The notes beneath the pieces were generated by a model, which saw only the letters and a program-made list of their open reading frames with translations, was not told where the DNA came from and ran no database searches. DNA of 64,000 bases, taken from contig DDUU01000051.1 in NCBI GenBank assembly GCA_002344965.1, positions 1 through 64,000 of the forward strand. The letters are read 5' to 3'. Within the stretch, counting starts at the first letter, position 1; every line of letters begins with the position of its first letter. This DNA is from Candidatus Tepidiaquacellales bacterium UBA2330 (lineage in GTDB: Bacteria; Bacteroidota; Ignavibacteria; Tepidaquicellales; Tepidaquicellaceae). A program made the translations under genes and the position numbers. Below, one piece after another: positions 50,548 through 60,246 of this stretch.

Positions 50548-52032
50548 TTATTTCAAACCGGAGATGTTTTTGTAAAGCTTCATGTATTTCTTTGCTGAAA
50601 CTTTCCATGAAAAGTCCAGAGACATTCCCTGTCTCAGCAGTTTGTTCCACTTTGCTTTATCATTCTTAAACATATTCAAAGCTGTCTGAATGATCTTTAA
50701 AAGTTCGCCGCTGTCATACTTGTTGAAAAGAAATCCGTTTCCGTTCGGTTTTCTGTAATCCACAATCGTATCTGCCAGTCCGCCTGTATTTCTGACAATC
50801 GGGACTGTTCCGTATCTCAGTGAATACATCTGATTAAGTCCGCACGGTTCATACTTCGACGGCATCAGGAACATATCGGAAGCAGCTTCTATCTGATGAG
50901 CAAGGGCTTCGTCAAATCCGATTTCAACTGCTAATTTATCTTTAAATTTCTTCTCTGCATTCTTTAAAAATTTCTGATACTTCTCTTCACCGTCACCTAA
51001 AATTATAAGCTTAATGTCCTCTTTCATTAATTGAGGCAGAATTTTTTCAATCAGATCAAAACCTTTCTGATCTACGAGTCTGCTGATAATCCCAAGAAGA
51101 GGAATTTCCTCGTCATATTCCATTTTATATTTCTCAAGCAGTTCGCGTTTGTTTTCATACTTCAGCGGTATTTCCTGATAAGTGTATCTGTAAGGAATCA
51201 GTTTATCCACAACCGGATTCCAGATTGAATAATCAATTCCGTTCAGAATACCGGTAAGATCTTTTTTTCTTGCATTTAAAACATCTTCAAGTCCGCATCC
51301 GAAATCTTTATCCGATCTTATTTCTTCAGAATATTTTTCACTGACAGTTGAAATTTTATCGGCAAAGTTAAGAGCTGTTTTCAGAAAACTGAACTGGCCG
51401 TAATGCAGTCCGCCTTTTTCAGTTAATACTGAATCGGGCAAGCCTGTTTTTGGAAACATTGATTTTGGAAAATTTCCCTGATATGCGAGATTGTGAATTG
51501 TGAACAGAGTCTTGATATTTTTCAGATAATCATTATTTTTATAAACAGTCTTTATGAACGCAGGAATAAGTCCTGTCTGCCAGTCGTTGCAGTGTATTAC
51601 ATCAGGCTTCCACTGCAGTATCTCAAGTATTTCGATCGCCGCTTTACAAAAGAAAATATATCTTTCGTCATTATTCGGAAAATCCTTTTTCGTTTTTGAA
51701 TTTTGATAAATACCTTTGTTCTTGAAATAATCCTGATTTTCAAGAAGATACATCTGTGCTTTAGTATTTTTTCCGTGAATAAAAGATGACTTAATGCTGA
51801 ACTTTGTTTCCTTACCGTTAGCGCTGATCTTAAGATCTTTCAGTCTTTTAATCTCATGAATCTGTAATTTCCGTTCGTCAAGCTGTCCGTATTTCGGAGT
51901 AACTATTCTCACGTCATTTCCTAATGAGTTAAGCGCCTGAGGGAGGGAATTGGATATGTCAGCTAAACCGCCGGTCTTTGAATATGGAAATACTTCGCTG
52001 GTAACAAACAGAACATTAAAGCCTTTAGCCAT
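50548..52032 (-). CDS. glgA: glycogen synthase (GT5)
   Basis: A 494-residue glucosyltransferase that extends alpha-1,4-glucan from ADP- or UDP-glucose. The N-terminal KTGGLADISNSLPQAL contains the Lys-x-Gly-Gly nucleotide-sugar site, and SKYEPCGLNQMYSLRYGTVPIVRNTGGLADTI is the C-terminal acceptor/donor motif. HCNDWQTGLIPAFI is also characteristic. Length matches GlgA. No glgC or glgB is present nearby. Confidence 0.94.
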   Translation of the reverse strand: MAKGFNVLFVTSEVFPYSKTGGLADISNSLPQALNSLGNDVRIVTPKYGQLDERKLQIHEIKRLKDLKISANGKETKFSIKSSFIHGKNTKAQMYLLENQDYFKNKGIYQNSKTKKDFPNNDERYIFFCKAAIEILEILQWKPDVIHCNDWQTGLIPAFIKTVYKNNDYLKNIKTLFTIHNLAYQGNFPKSMFPKTGLPDSVLTEKGGLHYGQFSFLKTALNFADKISTVSEKYSEEIRSDKDFGCGLEDVLNARKKDLTGILNGIDYSIWNPVVDKLIPYRYTYQEIPLKYENKRELLEKYKMEYDEEIPLLGIISRLVDQKGFDLIEKILPQLMKEDIKLIILGDGEEKYQKFLKNAEKKFKDKLAVEIGFDEALAHQIEAASDMFLMPSKYEPCGLNQMYSLRYGTVPIVRNTGGLADTIVDYRKPNGNGFLFNKYDSGELLKIIQTALNMFKNDKAKWNKLLRQGMSLDFSWKVSAKKYMKLYKNISGLK

Positions 52033-52243
52033 TTAGGGTATTTTTTCTGACAAAAATAATTATTCACTGTAAGATTAGCAATGAATTAATAAAACACGGA
52101 ATTAAAACAGTTGCTTTACAAGAATTTAGATTTTGATTTTCATATCATCAGCTTTATATTACTTACTTCAGATTCTCAATTGTTTAAATTCATTATCATA
52201 TGTAACTTGAACTGAATTTCTTATTATTATTTTCAAATCCGGT

Positions 52244-53473
52244 TTGGAGATCTGGCGGAAAAATTTATACAGTATTTGGATTTCACAGTTTGTCGCAATG
52301 GCGGGAATGAGCATGGTGATTCCTTTTCTTCCATTTTATATCCGTGAGCTTGGTATCACTGACATACATGATCTTGAATTCTGGAGCGGTATTGTATTCA
52401 GCGGACCTTTTATTTTATCTTTTATTCTGACTCCTGTCTGGGGAATGCTCGGTGACAGATTCGGAAAAAAGACCATGGTTCTCCGCGCAATATTCGGACT
52501 GGCTGTATCTCAGCTTCTTATAGGCTTTTCAGCTGACGTATATCAGCTGTTCATTTTCAGAATGATACAGGGCGGGATCAGCGGATTTATCGCATCTTCG
52601 CTGGCTCTTGTTTCATCAGGCACACCAAAGGAAAAATCAGGTTATGCGATAGGTATACTTCAGACTTCCATTTCATCAGGCACTGTAATCGGTCCGTTTA
52701 TAGGCGGTATTATTTCTGACATGACTTCTTACAGGACTGTATTTTTTATAACTTCCTCAATGTGCTTTATCAGCGGTATGCTTGTTATGCTGAATGTTAA
52801 AGAGCCGCCAAAACGTGAAGCGACAAAACTTTACACTCTTAAGGAAAATTACGGATATGTATTTTCTAAATCATTTCTTCTTATGTCAATGCTCTCCATC
52901 TTATTTCTTCAGATTTCAATAACAGTATCTCAGCCGATTTTTGCTCTTTTTGTGGAATCCATTACAACTGGCACTGCATATCTTTCCACCCTGACGGGAG
53001 CGATCTTTGCTACTCTCGGTGTATTCAGCGTAATATCTTCTCCATGGTGGGGAAAAAGAAATGATACAAAAAGTTTCAGAAAGAATATTATTATAGCTGT
53101 CAGCGGAGCCGGCGTTGCATACTGTCTTCATTCTTTTGTTTTTAATCCTTTAATGTTGTTTCCGGTAAGAGCTTTGCTCGGACTTTTTGTCGGAGGCATT
53201 ATACCGGTGCTGTATGCAAACATAAATAAAAATATCGATGACAGCAGAAAAAGCGGAGTGATGGGAATTGCTTCCGGTTTTACCCTGCTCGGCAATCTTC
53301 TCGGTCCTCTGATCTGTACTGCGCTTCTTTTAAAAATAGAAATACGATATATTTTTCTTATAGCCGGTATAATGATGTTTGTAAATGCTCTTATGATTTA
53401 TTTTAAAGTTAAAGATATGCCTGAAAGGAAAGAGACGTTTTTAAAAAATTCTGATTTTGATAATGAAGATTAG
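52244..53473 (+). CDS. major facilitator superfamily transporter
   Basis: A 409-residue membrane protein with about twelve spans. The loop 2-3 motif WGMLGDRFGKKTMVLRA matches MFS motif A, repeated in degenerate form in the second half (WWGKRNDTKSFRKN). GGISGFIASSLALVSSGTPKEKSGYAIGILQTSISSG resembles motif C of drug:H+ antiporters. It is probably a multidrug-type exporter; substrate unknown. It starts at TTG (52244) giving MEIWRKNLYSIWISQF, a normal N-terminus. A 211-base non-coding gap separates it from divergent glgA. Confidence 0.87.
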   Translation: MEIWRKNLYSIWISQFVAMAGMSMVIPFLPFYIRELGITDIHDLEFWSGIVFSGPFILSFILTPVWGMLGDRFGKKTMVLRAIFGLAVSQLLIGFSADVYQLFIFRMIQGGISGFIASSLALVSSGTPKEKSGYAIGILQTSISSGTVIGPFIGGIISDMTSYRTVFFITSSMCFISGMLVMLNVKEPPKREATKLYTLKENYGYVFSKSFLLMSMLSILFLQISITVSQPIFALFVESITTGTAYLSTLTGAIFATLGVFSVISSPWWGKRNDTKSFRKNIIIAVSGAGVAYCLHSFVFNPLMLFPVRALLGLFVGGIIPVLYANINKNIDDSRKSGVMGIASGFTLLGNLLGPLICTALLLKIEIRYIFLIAGIMMFVNALMIYFKVKDMPERKETFLKNSDFDNED

Positions 53474-53581
53474 ATAGCCGGTGAATAAATTATTTTGAAT
53501 GCCTGATTTAAAAATAATTTGCACCGGATTAATGTTATTAACTTATAAAATCATTCTGATTAAATTTAAAAAATAATTTTT

Positions 53582-53899
53582 ATGAGTCCTAAAAAAATAA
53601 AGAAAACCGATGATAACAAACTTTTAATAAACTGGAATGATAATTCCGAAACATTACTGGATGTGAATCTGCTGCGGGATGAATGTCCGTGCGTACACTG
53701 CAAAGGAGAAACTGTTATATTCAGCTCTTATATTCCGATAAAAGATCCGTTCAAAGCCGCGGGATTTTATGAAATTGAAAAAATAGAAACGGTAGGAAAT
53801 TATGCAATTCAGATATTCTGGAAAGACGGTCACAACACCGGAATTTATTCGTGGGAGTATTTAAAGGAGCTGTATGAAAATAAAAAAAGCGGGGATTAA
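53582..53899 (+). CDS. DUF971 family protein
   Basis: A 105-residue protein of the DUF971 / gamma-butyrobetaine hydroxylase N-terminal-like family. LLINWNDNSETLLDVNLLRDECPCVHCKGE has the conserved Leu-Arg-x3-Cys-x-Cys-x2-Cys block (zinc-binding in relatives), and IQIFWKDGHNTGIYSWEYL is the closing motif. In other bacteria it occurs alone or fused to the Fe-S carrier Mrp/ApbC. Here it stands alone, ending two bases from the convergent RNase G gene. Confidence 0.87.
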   Translation: MSPKKIKKTDDNKLLINWNDNSETLLDVNLLRDECPCVHCKGETVIFSSYIPIKDPFKAAGFYEIEKIETVGNYAIQIFWKDGHNTGIYSWEYLKELYENKKSGD

Positions 53900-53900
53900 A

Positions 53901-55460
53901 TCAGTTATCAAATTCTTCCGTTACGTCTTTGTTGGCTTTTTTAGAAAATACTTTGAATTCGTCGAGCGCAAGATTTTCATCATCGACAAGCTTTATGTTA
54001 AGTAAATTATTGATTCTTAATTTGGTAACTCTGCTGATAAAACCTTCGGTCAGATAATTTTTTATGAACGGATTTACAGTAACAATAATGCTCTTTCCGT
54101 TTGCGCCTCCTTTATATCTCTTCATCCATCTTTCAAATCTGTTGATGAAAGTAGATTTTGACTGGACATGACCGGTGCCTCTGCACATCGGACATCTGTC
54201 TGAAATTGTATGAATAATATTCTGTCTTATCCTTTGTCTTGTGATCTCAACAATACCAAATTCACTGACAGGAAGTATAGTTGATTTTGCCCTGTCATTT
54301 CTGAATTCCTTTTTTATTTCCTCATATAATTTTCTTCTGTTCCTTTCATCATACTGATCTATGAAGTCAATTACAATGATTCCGCCTATATCTCTCAGAC
54401 GGATCTGCCTTACGATTTCTTTTGCAGATTCAAGATTTGTATTCAGTGAATTAATTTCCTGGTCTTTGTGTCTTGCATACTTACCGCTGTTTACATCAAC
54501 GACTGTCATTGCTTCGGTCGCTTCTATTATTATGTATCCGCCGTTTTTAAGCCAAACCTTCCTTTGAAGAGATTCTTCAATCTGCTTTTCAATATTATAT
54601 ACATCAAACAACGGCTGATTTCCCGAGTAAAGCTCGACCTTTCCGGAAAATTCAGGTGAAGTATCATCTATGTATGTTTTTATTTCTTTGAAAAGTTTTT
54701 TGGAATCGACTACAACTTTATTAATATCTTCTTTAAACAAATCTCTGACAACGGAAGAAGTAGTGGAAAGATCTTTATATAATATAAAAGGTGAGTCTGC
54801 AGTTTTAACCTTTGACTGAATGTCATTCCACATTGTAATAAGACTGTTCAGATCATCAAGAATAAGATTTTCATCCTGACCTGCAGCGACTGTGCGTATT
54901 ATAACTCCGAAACCTTTTGGCAGACTGGATTTTACAATGCTTCTTAAACGTCTTTTCTCTCTGGGGTTATAGATCTGTTTGGAAAGTCCGATCTTTTTTT
55001 CAAACGGAATTAAAACAAGATATCTGCCGGGTAAGGAAACTTTGGTAGTAACGCGGAATCCTTTATTTGCAACCGGCTCTTTTGTAATCTGGATAATTAT
55101 ATCCTGACCTTTTTCGAGATTTGGGGTTTTTCTGTAATCTTCCTTTACTGCCGGTGCAGGTGTCTCTTCCTCATCATCATCATCTTCCTCTACATCAGGA
55201 TCATCACCGATCATTGCTGCGTATTCTGAAAGAGTATTACCTATATCGGAAAAATGAAGAAAAGCATCCTGTTTAAATCCAAGGTCTATGAATGCAGCCC
55301 TGATTCCCGGAATTACTTTGCCTACTTTCCCGAGATAAATATCTCCGACATTTCTCTCCTTTGCGGGTGTGTCAAGAAAAAACTCAGCGAGCTTACCGTC
55401 CTCAGTAATCGCTATTCTGATATCTTCGGAAACAGAATTGATTAGTATAACTTTTTTCAT
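53901..55460 (-). CDS. rng: ribonuclease E/G family endoribonuclease
   Basis: A 519-residue RNase G-type enzyme. An S1 RNA-binding domain (about 36-130) is followed by the RNase E/G core: TVVDVNSGK and GIIVIDFIDQYDER contain the catalytic Asp residues, and CPMCRGTGHV is the zinc-link. There is no long C-terminal degradosome scaffold. Residues 86-99 form an acidic run (DD-P-DVEEDDDDEEE) inside the S1 domain, unusual relative to E. coli RNase G. It processes rRNA and degrades mRNA. It lies downstream of rho by 26 bases, a sensible RNA-metabolism pairing. Confidence 0.92.
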   Translation of the reverse strand: MKKVILINSVSEDIRIAITEDGKLAEFFLDTPAKERNVGDIYLGKVGKVIPGIRAAFIDLGFKQDAFLHFSDIGNTLSEYAAMIGDDPDVEEDDDDEEETPAPAVKEDYRKTPNLEKGQDIIIQITKEPVANKGFRVTTKVSLPGRYLVLIPFEKKIGLSKQIYNPREKRRLRSIVKSSLPKGFGVIIRTVAAGQDENLILDDLNSLITMWNDIQSKVKTADSPFILYKDLSTTSSVVRDLFKEDINKVVVDSKKLFKEIKTYIDDTSPEFSGKVELYSGNQPLFDVYNIEKQIEESLQRKVWLKNGGYIIIEATEAMTVVDVNSGKYARHKDQEINSLNTNLESAKEIVRQIRLRDIGGIIVIDFIDQYDERNRRKLYEEIKKEFRNDRAKSTILPVSEFGIVEITRQRIRQNIIHTISDRCPMCRGTGHVQSKSTFINRFERWMKRYKGGANGKSIIVTVNPFIKNYLTEGFISRVTKLRINNLLNIKLVDDENLALDEFKVFSKKANKDVTEEFDN

Positions 55461-55486
55461 AAATTCAGAATGTATTCACAAAGTCG

Positions 55487-56779
55487 TTACGAATTCATAG
55501 ATGCTAAAAACTCTTTGTTGGATTTAGTGCCTTTCATCTTTCCGAGCAAAAACTCCATTGCTTCGACAGGATTATAATCTGCTACTATTTTTCTAAGAAG
55601 CCAGACTCTGTTGAGTACGTCGCTTTCGAGCAGCAGTTCTTCTTTTCTTGTTCCGGATTTGTTTAGATCAATAGCCGGGAAAACTCTTCTGTCTGAAATT
55701 CTTCTGTCAAGAATTATCTCCATATTGCCTGTACCTTTAAATTCCTCGAAGATAACTTCATCCATTCTGCTTCCTGTCTCGATAAGCGCTGTAGCAATTA
55801 TAGTAAGACTTCCGCCTTCGTCTATATTTCTTGCAGCTCCGAAAAATCTTTTTGGTTTATGAAGCGCATTCGCATCGACACCGCCTGACAGTATCTTTCC
55901 GCTGTGAGGTATGACAGTATTGTGAGCTCTTGCAAGTCTGGTTATGCTGTCCAACAATATTACAACATCTTTTTTCGCTTCAATAAGTCTTTTGGCTTTC
56001 TGAAGTACTATCTCGGAAACCTGCACGTGCCTCTCCGGCGGTTCATCAAATGTAGAACTGATTACTTCAGCGTTTACATTCCTTTCCATATCAGTTACTT
56101 CTTCAGGTCTTTCATCAATCAGTAAAACTATCAGGTGTACTTCGGGATGATTTCTTGTAATGCTGTTTGCTAGTGTCTGAAGTAAAATTGTCTTTCCGCT
56201 TTTTGGCGAAGATACGATCAGTCCTCTCTGACCTTTTCCGATTGGAGTAAAGAGATCCATTATTCTCATTGAATACTCACCCGGTGTAGTCTCCAGATTT
56301 ATTTTTTCTTCGGGATAAAGCGGCGTAAGATTATCAAACAGGATCCTGTCGCGTATCGTGTCGGGATTTTCAAAATTTACCGATTCTACTTTCAGCAGCG
56401 CAAAAAATCTTTCCCCTTCTTTCGGAGGTCTTACCTGTCCGCTTACCGTATCGCCTGTTCTCAGCAGGAATTTTTTGATCTGCGATGGTGAGACATAAAT
56501 ATCGTCCGGTGAGGGCAGATAGTTATAATCTACAGAACGCAGAAATCCATAACCGTCAGGAAGCACTTCAAGTACTCCGACAGCATAGGCAAATCCGTCT
56601 TTCTTTGCCTGAGCTTCAATTATTTTAAAGATCAGTTCCTGTTTTTTTAAATCGCTGTATCCGGATACTCCCAGATCTTTTGCAATCTGAATGAGTTCAG
56701 ACACTTTTTTAGATTTAAAATCAGTCACATTTTTTGTATCTGAAACTGGTTCTGATTTATTGCCGGTCTTTGTTTCCAT
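55487..56779 (-). CDS. rho: transcription termination factor Rho
   Basis: A 430-residue hexameric RNA helicase. Rho_N SAP-like domain (about 24-60) precedes the cold-shock-like RNA-binding domain with DGYGFLRSVDYNYLPSPDDIYVSPSQIKKF. The Walker A motif is SSPKSGKT (near residue 190), Walker B is VVILLDSITRLARAHN, and SGGVDANALHKPKRFFGAARN contains the Q-loop/R-loop region. A clear GAAAGGA ribosome-binding site lies eight bases before the ATG. It terminates untranslated transcripts and is co-oriented with the RNase G gene. Confidence 0.97.
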   Translation of the reverse strand: METKTGNKSEPVSDTKNVTDFKSKKVSELIQIAKDLGVSGYSDLKKQELIFKIIEAQAKKDGFAYAVGVLEVLPDGYGFLRSVDYNYLPSPDDIYVSPSQIKKFLLRTGDTVSGQVRPPKEGERFFALLKVESVNFENPDTIRDRILFDNLTPLYPEEKINLETTPGEYSMRIMDLFTPIGKGQRGLIVSSPKSGKTILLQTLANSITRNHPEVHLIVLLIDERPEEVTDMERNVNAEVISSTFDEPPERHVQVSEIVLQKAKRLIEAKKDVVILLDSITRLARAHNTVIPHSGKILSGGVDANALHKPKRFFGAARNIDEGGSLTIIATALIETGSRMDEVIFEEFKGTGNMEIILDRRISDRRVFPAIDLNKSGTRKEELLLESDVLNRVWLLRKIVADYNPVEAMEFLLGKMKGTKSNKEFLASMNS

Positions 56780-57128
56780 AAGTTGAGTCCTTTCAAGTGA
56801 AGGAATAATCGGAGTGATTTTTAAAATTAAATTATCTTAAAATTATTCTATATAAATTAATGAGCCGTATATGTTTTTAATAATTTCCTTAAGCAGAAAT
56901 AAGGTGTGTTATTTGATGTGGACAAAATTATCATATATTATAAATATTATCAAGTTATTTATGAAAACTATTTCGAAAATCTCTGTCTGCTTCTAAAAAA
57001 ATTTATGAACCTGAAATTTTTCCCTTTAATAATCACATAATAAAAAAAAATTAGAATTAATTTTGTTAATTTATAAAAACCAATTTAAAAATTGAAATTA
57101 CATATGCAAATATTTATTTTGTGTTTAT
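56780..57128. other. 349-base intergenic region between divergent rho and GT-C gene
   Basis: Very AT-rich non-coding DNA that must contain the promoters and leaders of both flanking genes. Apart from the rho ribosome-binding site I see no open frame with coding character, no strong hairpin and no RNA gene. Runs of A and T are common, but no confident promoter elements could be assigned. Confidence 0.65.
56788..56794 (-). promoter_or_regulatory. Shine-Dalgarno site of rho
   Basis: GAAAGGA on the minus strand, eight bases upstream of the rho ATG. Confidence 0.7.
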
Positions 57129-59132
57129 ATGAAGAAAATCAAAATCCCCGTAAAGAAAAAAAGGACGAATAAAGAGGATTACGGAAAGTATAGTTTTGAA
57201 GATCCTTTCAAACCAAGCAAAACTCTGAAGATCATTTTTTATGCAATCGTTATTCTTTTACCTGTGCTGCTTGCATTTATTTACCTTAGATTTGCGGTGA
57301 ACACAAATAAATTTATGAGTTTTCCTCTGGATGATCCGTGGATTCATCTTACATTCGGAAAAAACCTTGTTGATTATTTCAGCTTTTCATATTTCAAAAA
57401 TGAAATGGTAACAGCCGGCTCGACTTCTCCTTTATATACTATACTTGTAGCTGTCGGCTTTTTAATCGTTGATAATGAAATGATCCTGAGCTACGCTCTC
57501 GGAGTCGGATTCTTTGCATTTGCTTCACTTGCATTTTACAAACTCAGCATGTTTGAATTTGACAGGGAAAATTTATTTGCTCTGCTGTGTACTTTGATTT
57601 TTATTATTGATAAATGGATGAATTTCATTTCGCTTTCCGGAATGGAAACTACTATGTTTATCTTTCTACTCCTTGCCTGCGCATATTTTTACCGGATCCG
57701 TAAACCCGTACCGTTTGCGGTTTTTCTCGGACTGATAATGTGGACACGTCCGGACGGAGTCGCTTTTATTGCAGCCGTAATTCTGGATTACATTCTTGTC
57801 AGATTCTATTCCAAAGATCAGCTCAATCTTAAATTATTTTCAGCTAAAGATCTCAAGATAATCGGTGTTATATTCGGCGCAATAATCGGCGCATACTTTT
57901 TAATGAATTTTATGCTTTCCGGAACCCTGCTGCCGAATACATATAATGCGAAACTTACATACTATTCTCCTGAATTCAGAAGCAGATGGGACTTCTTAAG
58001 TATTGAAGTCTGGGATTATTTTAAGGAAGGAGCGTATTATGTAATTATGCTCGGATTTATTTTCTCATTCGGAAAACTGATTTATGACCTGTATAAAAAA
58101 ACTTATAATCAGAATACTTTATATATAGCATTTGCGCTGATTATGGTTTTTATATACTGGTATAATCTTCCTTACGCCCACAGATTCGGAAGATACATGA
58201 TGCCGGTAATTCCGTTTTTCATTCTTGTAGGAACTCTCGGTTTCAGGGACTTTGCCAGGATCTCAAATAAATATACAAGTAACGCTTTGTTTTCAAGAAG
58301 TCTGTTTTATATTCTAATCAGCATTACTTATTTTATGGGAGTTAAAAATTACGATGAAAACCGGGAACAGTATGCGCTGCAGTGCAGATATATTCATGAC
58401 AGACAGGTTCTTGCAGCCCAGTGGTTTAAAAAATATTCCAAAGAAGGAGATGTAATTGCTACTCATGATGTCGGTGCAATCGGATATTACAGCGGCAGAA
58501 AAGTAGTAGATGTAGCCGGGCTTGTTACTCCTGAATTGATTTCAAAAATTAACGACCGGAATTATGTTGAATACATGACCGATTATCTTAAAAATAACGG
58601 AGTGACTCATCTTGCTTTTCTCAGGGAATGGTACCGCGTTGCTAATCAGAATCCTCTTTATTCCACTCCAGATGGTTTTGTTCCTGAAATAATGGACATA
58701 TATAATTTTAATCCGCAAAGTACTCATATCATTTCTCGGGAAGCTAATGAATTGGTAATGTACGGTCTGAGACTGGTTAACCAGAAAGCCGCACAGCAGC
58801 TTATTCAGTTTATGAACCGACTGTTAACTTTAGAACCTGATTATGCTTATGCATATTATCTAAGAGCATATGGTCACTCAATACTTGAAAATTTTCCGCA
58901 ATATGAGGCTGATCTCAGAAAAGCGCTTTCTATACAGCCTGATTTTAAAGACGGGAATCTATATTTTGGAATTTATCTGAGTAATAACAGGAGATTTGAA
59001 GAAGCAAAATTCCATCTTGACAAAGTTCTTGAAATGGAACCATTAAACGTTTTAGCAAAAAATACTCTATCGATTGTAAATGATTCACTCAATGCGCGTG
59101 CGCTGAACGCAGGAAATAATCTTCCAAAGTAG
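57129..59132 (+). CDS. GT-C-like membrane protein with C-terminal TPR repeats
   Basis: A 667-residue protein. A short Lys-rich cytoplasmic N-terminus precedes about ten membrane spans. The first external loop has FPLDDPWIHLTFGKNLVDY, where the paired Asp resembles the catalytic region of GT-C glycosyltransferases, with AGSTSPLYTILVA after it. After the last span comes a soluble region (about 415-535: HDVGAIGYYSGRKVVDVAGLVTPE), then about 100 residues of tetratricopeptide repeats (LEPDYAYAYYLRAYGHS, IQPDFKDGNLYFGIYLS, MEPLNVLAKNTLS). It probably transfers a sugar from a polyprenyl carrier; the TPRs may bind a partner. Target unknown. Confidence 0.8.
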   Translation: MKKIKIPVKKKRTNKEDYGKYSFEDPFKPSKTLKIIFYAIVILLPVLLAFIYLRFAVNTNKFMSFPLDDPWIHLTFGKNLVDYFSFSYFKNEMVTAGSTSPLYTILVAVGFLIVDNEMILSYALGVGFFAFASLAFYKLSMFEFDRENLFALLCTLIFIIDKWMNFISLSGMETTMFIFLLLACAYFYRIRKPVPFAVFLGLIMWTRPDGVAFIAAVILDYILVRFYSKDQLNLKLFSAKDLKIIGVIFGAIIGAYFLMNFMLSGTLLPNTYNAKLTYYSPEFRSRWDFLSIEVWDYFKEGAYYVIMLGFIFSFGKLIYDLYKKTYNQNTLYIAFALIMVFIYWYNLPYAHRFGRYMMPVIPFFILVGTLGFRDFARISNKYTSNALFSRSLFYILISITYFMGVKNYDENREQYALQCRYIHDRQVLAAQWFKKYSKEGDVIATHDVGAIGYYSGRKVVDVAGLVTPELISKINDRNYVEYMTDYLKNNGVTHLAFLREWYRVANQNPLYSTPDGFVPEIMDIYNFNPQSTHIISREANELVMYGLRLVNQKAAQQLIQFMNRLLTLEPDYAYAYYLRAYGHSILENFPQYEADLRKALSIQPDFKDGNLYFGIYLSNNRRFEEAKFHLDKVLEMEPLNVLAKNTLSIVNDSLNARALNAGNNLPK

Positions 59133-59181
59133 TTTTTGCACATCAGGTTTTCATTTGTTTCATTAATCCAATCCCCGGCAT

Positions 59182-60243
59182 TTGGAGTTCTCAGTATTTA
59201 ACATAAAAAGATATTATCCCTATATTTTTATTCTGAATATAGTCATGATATCTTTTTCACTTTACTGGATATTTTTTTCAAAATATTACTGGGACGGTCC
59301 TGATGAAAAAAAATTTACTGTTGCAAAAGGATCCGGTTTAAATGTTATAATTGATGAACTTGAAAAAAATGACATTATAGCGGACAGGTCGCTTTTCAAA
59401 ATAGCAGCAGTCCTTACTTTTAAAGATGATAAAATTATTTCCGGTTCATATCTGCTGAAAAACGGATTGAGCAATTATGATCTGCTTAAAATCTTAACCG
59501 ACAATATTGTCAGTCTTGTTAAGATTACAATTCCAGAAGGATTTACTTTAAAAAAAATCGCTTCTCTTGCTTCCTCGAAGCTGAAGCTTTCGGAAAATAA
59601 AATTTTAAAGGAAGCCGGGAATGACTCGCTTATAAGTTTACTTGGATTAAAAAATAAAATTAATAATCTTGAGGGGTTTTTGTATCCGGCTACTTATGAA
59701 GTTTCTCAGCAGATCACCGAGAAAGAGTTTATTGAAACTTTGTTTGAAGGATTTAAAAATAATGTACTTGAGAATATTGGAATTGATTATACTCAGGAAG
59801 GAAATGCGGATTCACTGCTGAAGATAATTACCCTTGCATCCATAATTGAAGGCGAAACAAAAATCGATGACGAAAAGCCTGTAGTCTCCGGAGTATATCA
59901 TAACCGTCTCAGAAAAAACATGAAGCTCGAGGCAGATCCGACGGTACAGTATGTAATCCCCGGCGGACCGAAATCAAGACTTCTTTTTGAAGATCTGAAA
60001 TATAATTCCCCTTACAATACATATCAGAATAAAGGACTTCCACCCGGTCCGATAAATAATCCGGGACTGAAATCCATTCAGGCTGCTGAAAATCCTGCTG
60101 ATCACAATTATATTTTCTTTGTTGCAACAGGTGACGGCGGTCATAATTTTTCAGAAACTTATGACCAGCACCTGAATGCCATAAAAGATTACAAAAAAAA
60201 GCTCAGAGAAAATAAATTGAAGAAGGAAAAAGAGAATAAGTAA
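59182..60243 (+). CDS. mltG: endolytic murein transglycosylase MltG
   Basis: A 353-residue YceG-like enzyme that cuts nascent peptidoglycan strands. An N-terminal membrane anchor (about 13-33) precedes a LysM-like subdomain (GSGLNVIIDELEKNDII) and the catalytic core. The catalytic Glu223 is in LASIIEGETK, followed by the conserved VYHNRLRKNMKLEADPTVQY and NTYQNKGLPPGPINNPG blocks. It starts at TTG (59182), which directly precedes the natural N-terminus. The next gene begins four bases after its stop. Confidence 0.94.
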   Translation: MEFSVFNIKRYYPYIFILNIVMISFSLYWIFFSKYYWDGPDEKKFTVAKGSGLNVIIDELEKNDIIADRSLFKIAAVLTFKDDKIISGSYLLKNGLSNYDLLKILTDNIVSLVKITIPEGFTLKKIASLASSKLKLSENKILKEAGNDSLISLLGLKNKINNLEGFLYPATYEVSQQITEKEFIETLFEGFKNNVLENIGIDYTQEGNADSLLKIITLASIIEGETKIDDEKPVVSGVYHNRLRKNMKLEADPTVQYVIPGGPKSRLLFEDLKYNSPYNTYQNKGLPPGPINNPGLKSIQAAENPADHNYIFFVATGDGGHNFSETYDQHLNAIKDYKKKLRENKLKKEKENK

Positions 60244-60246
60244 TTA

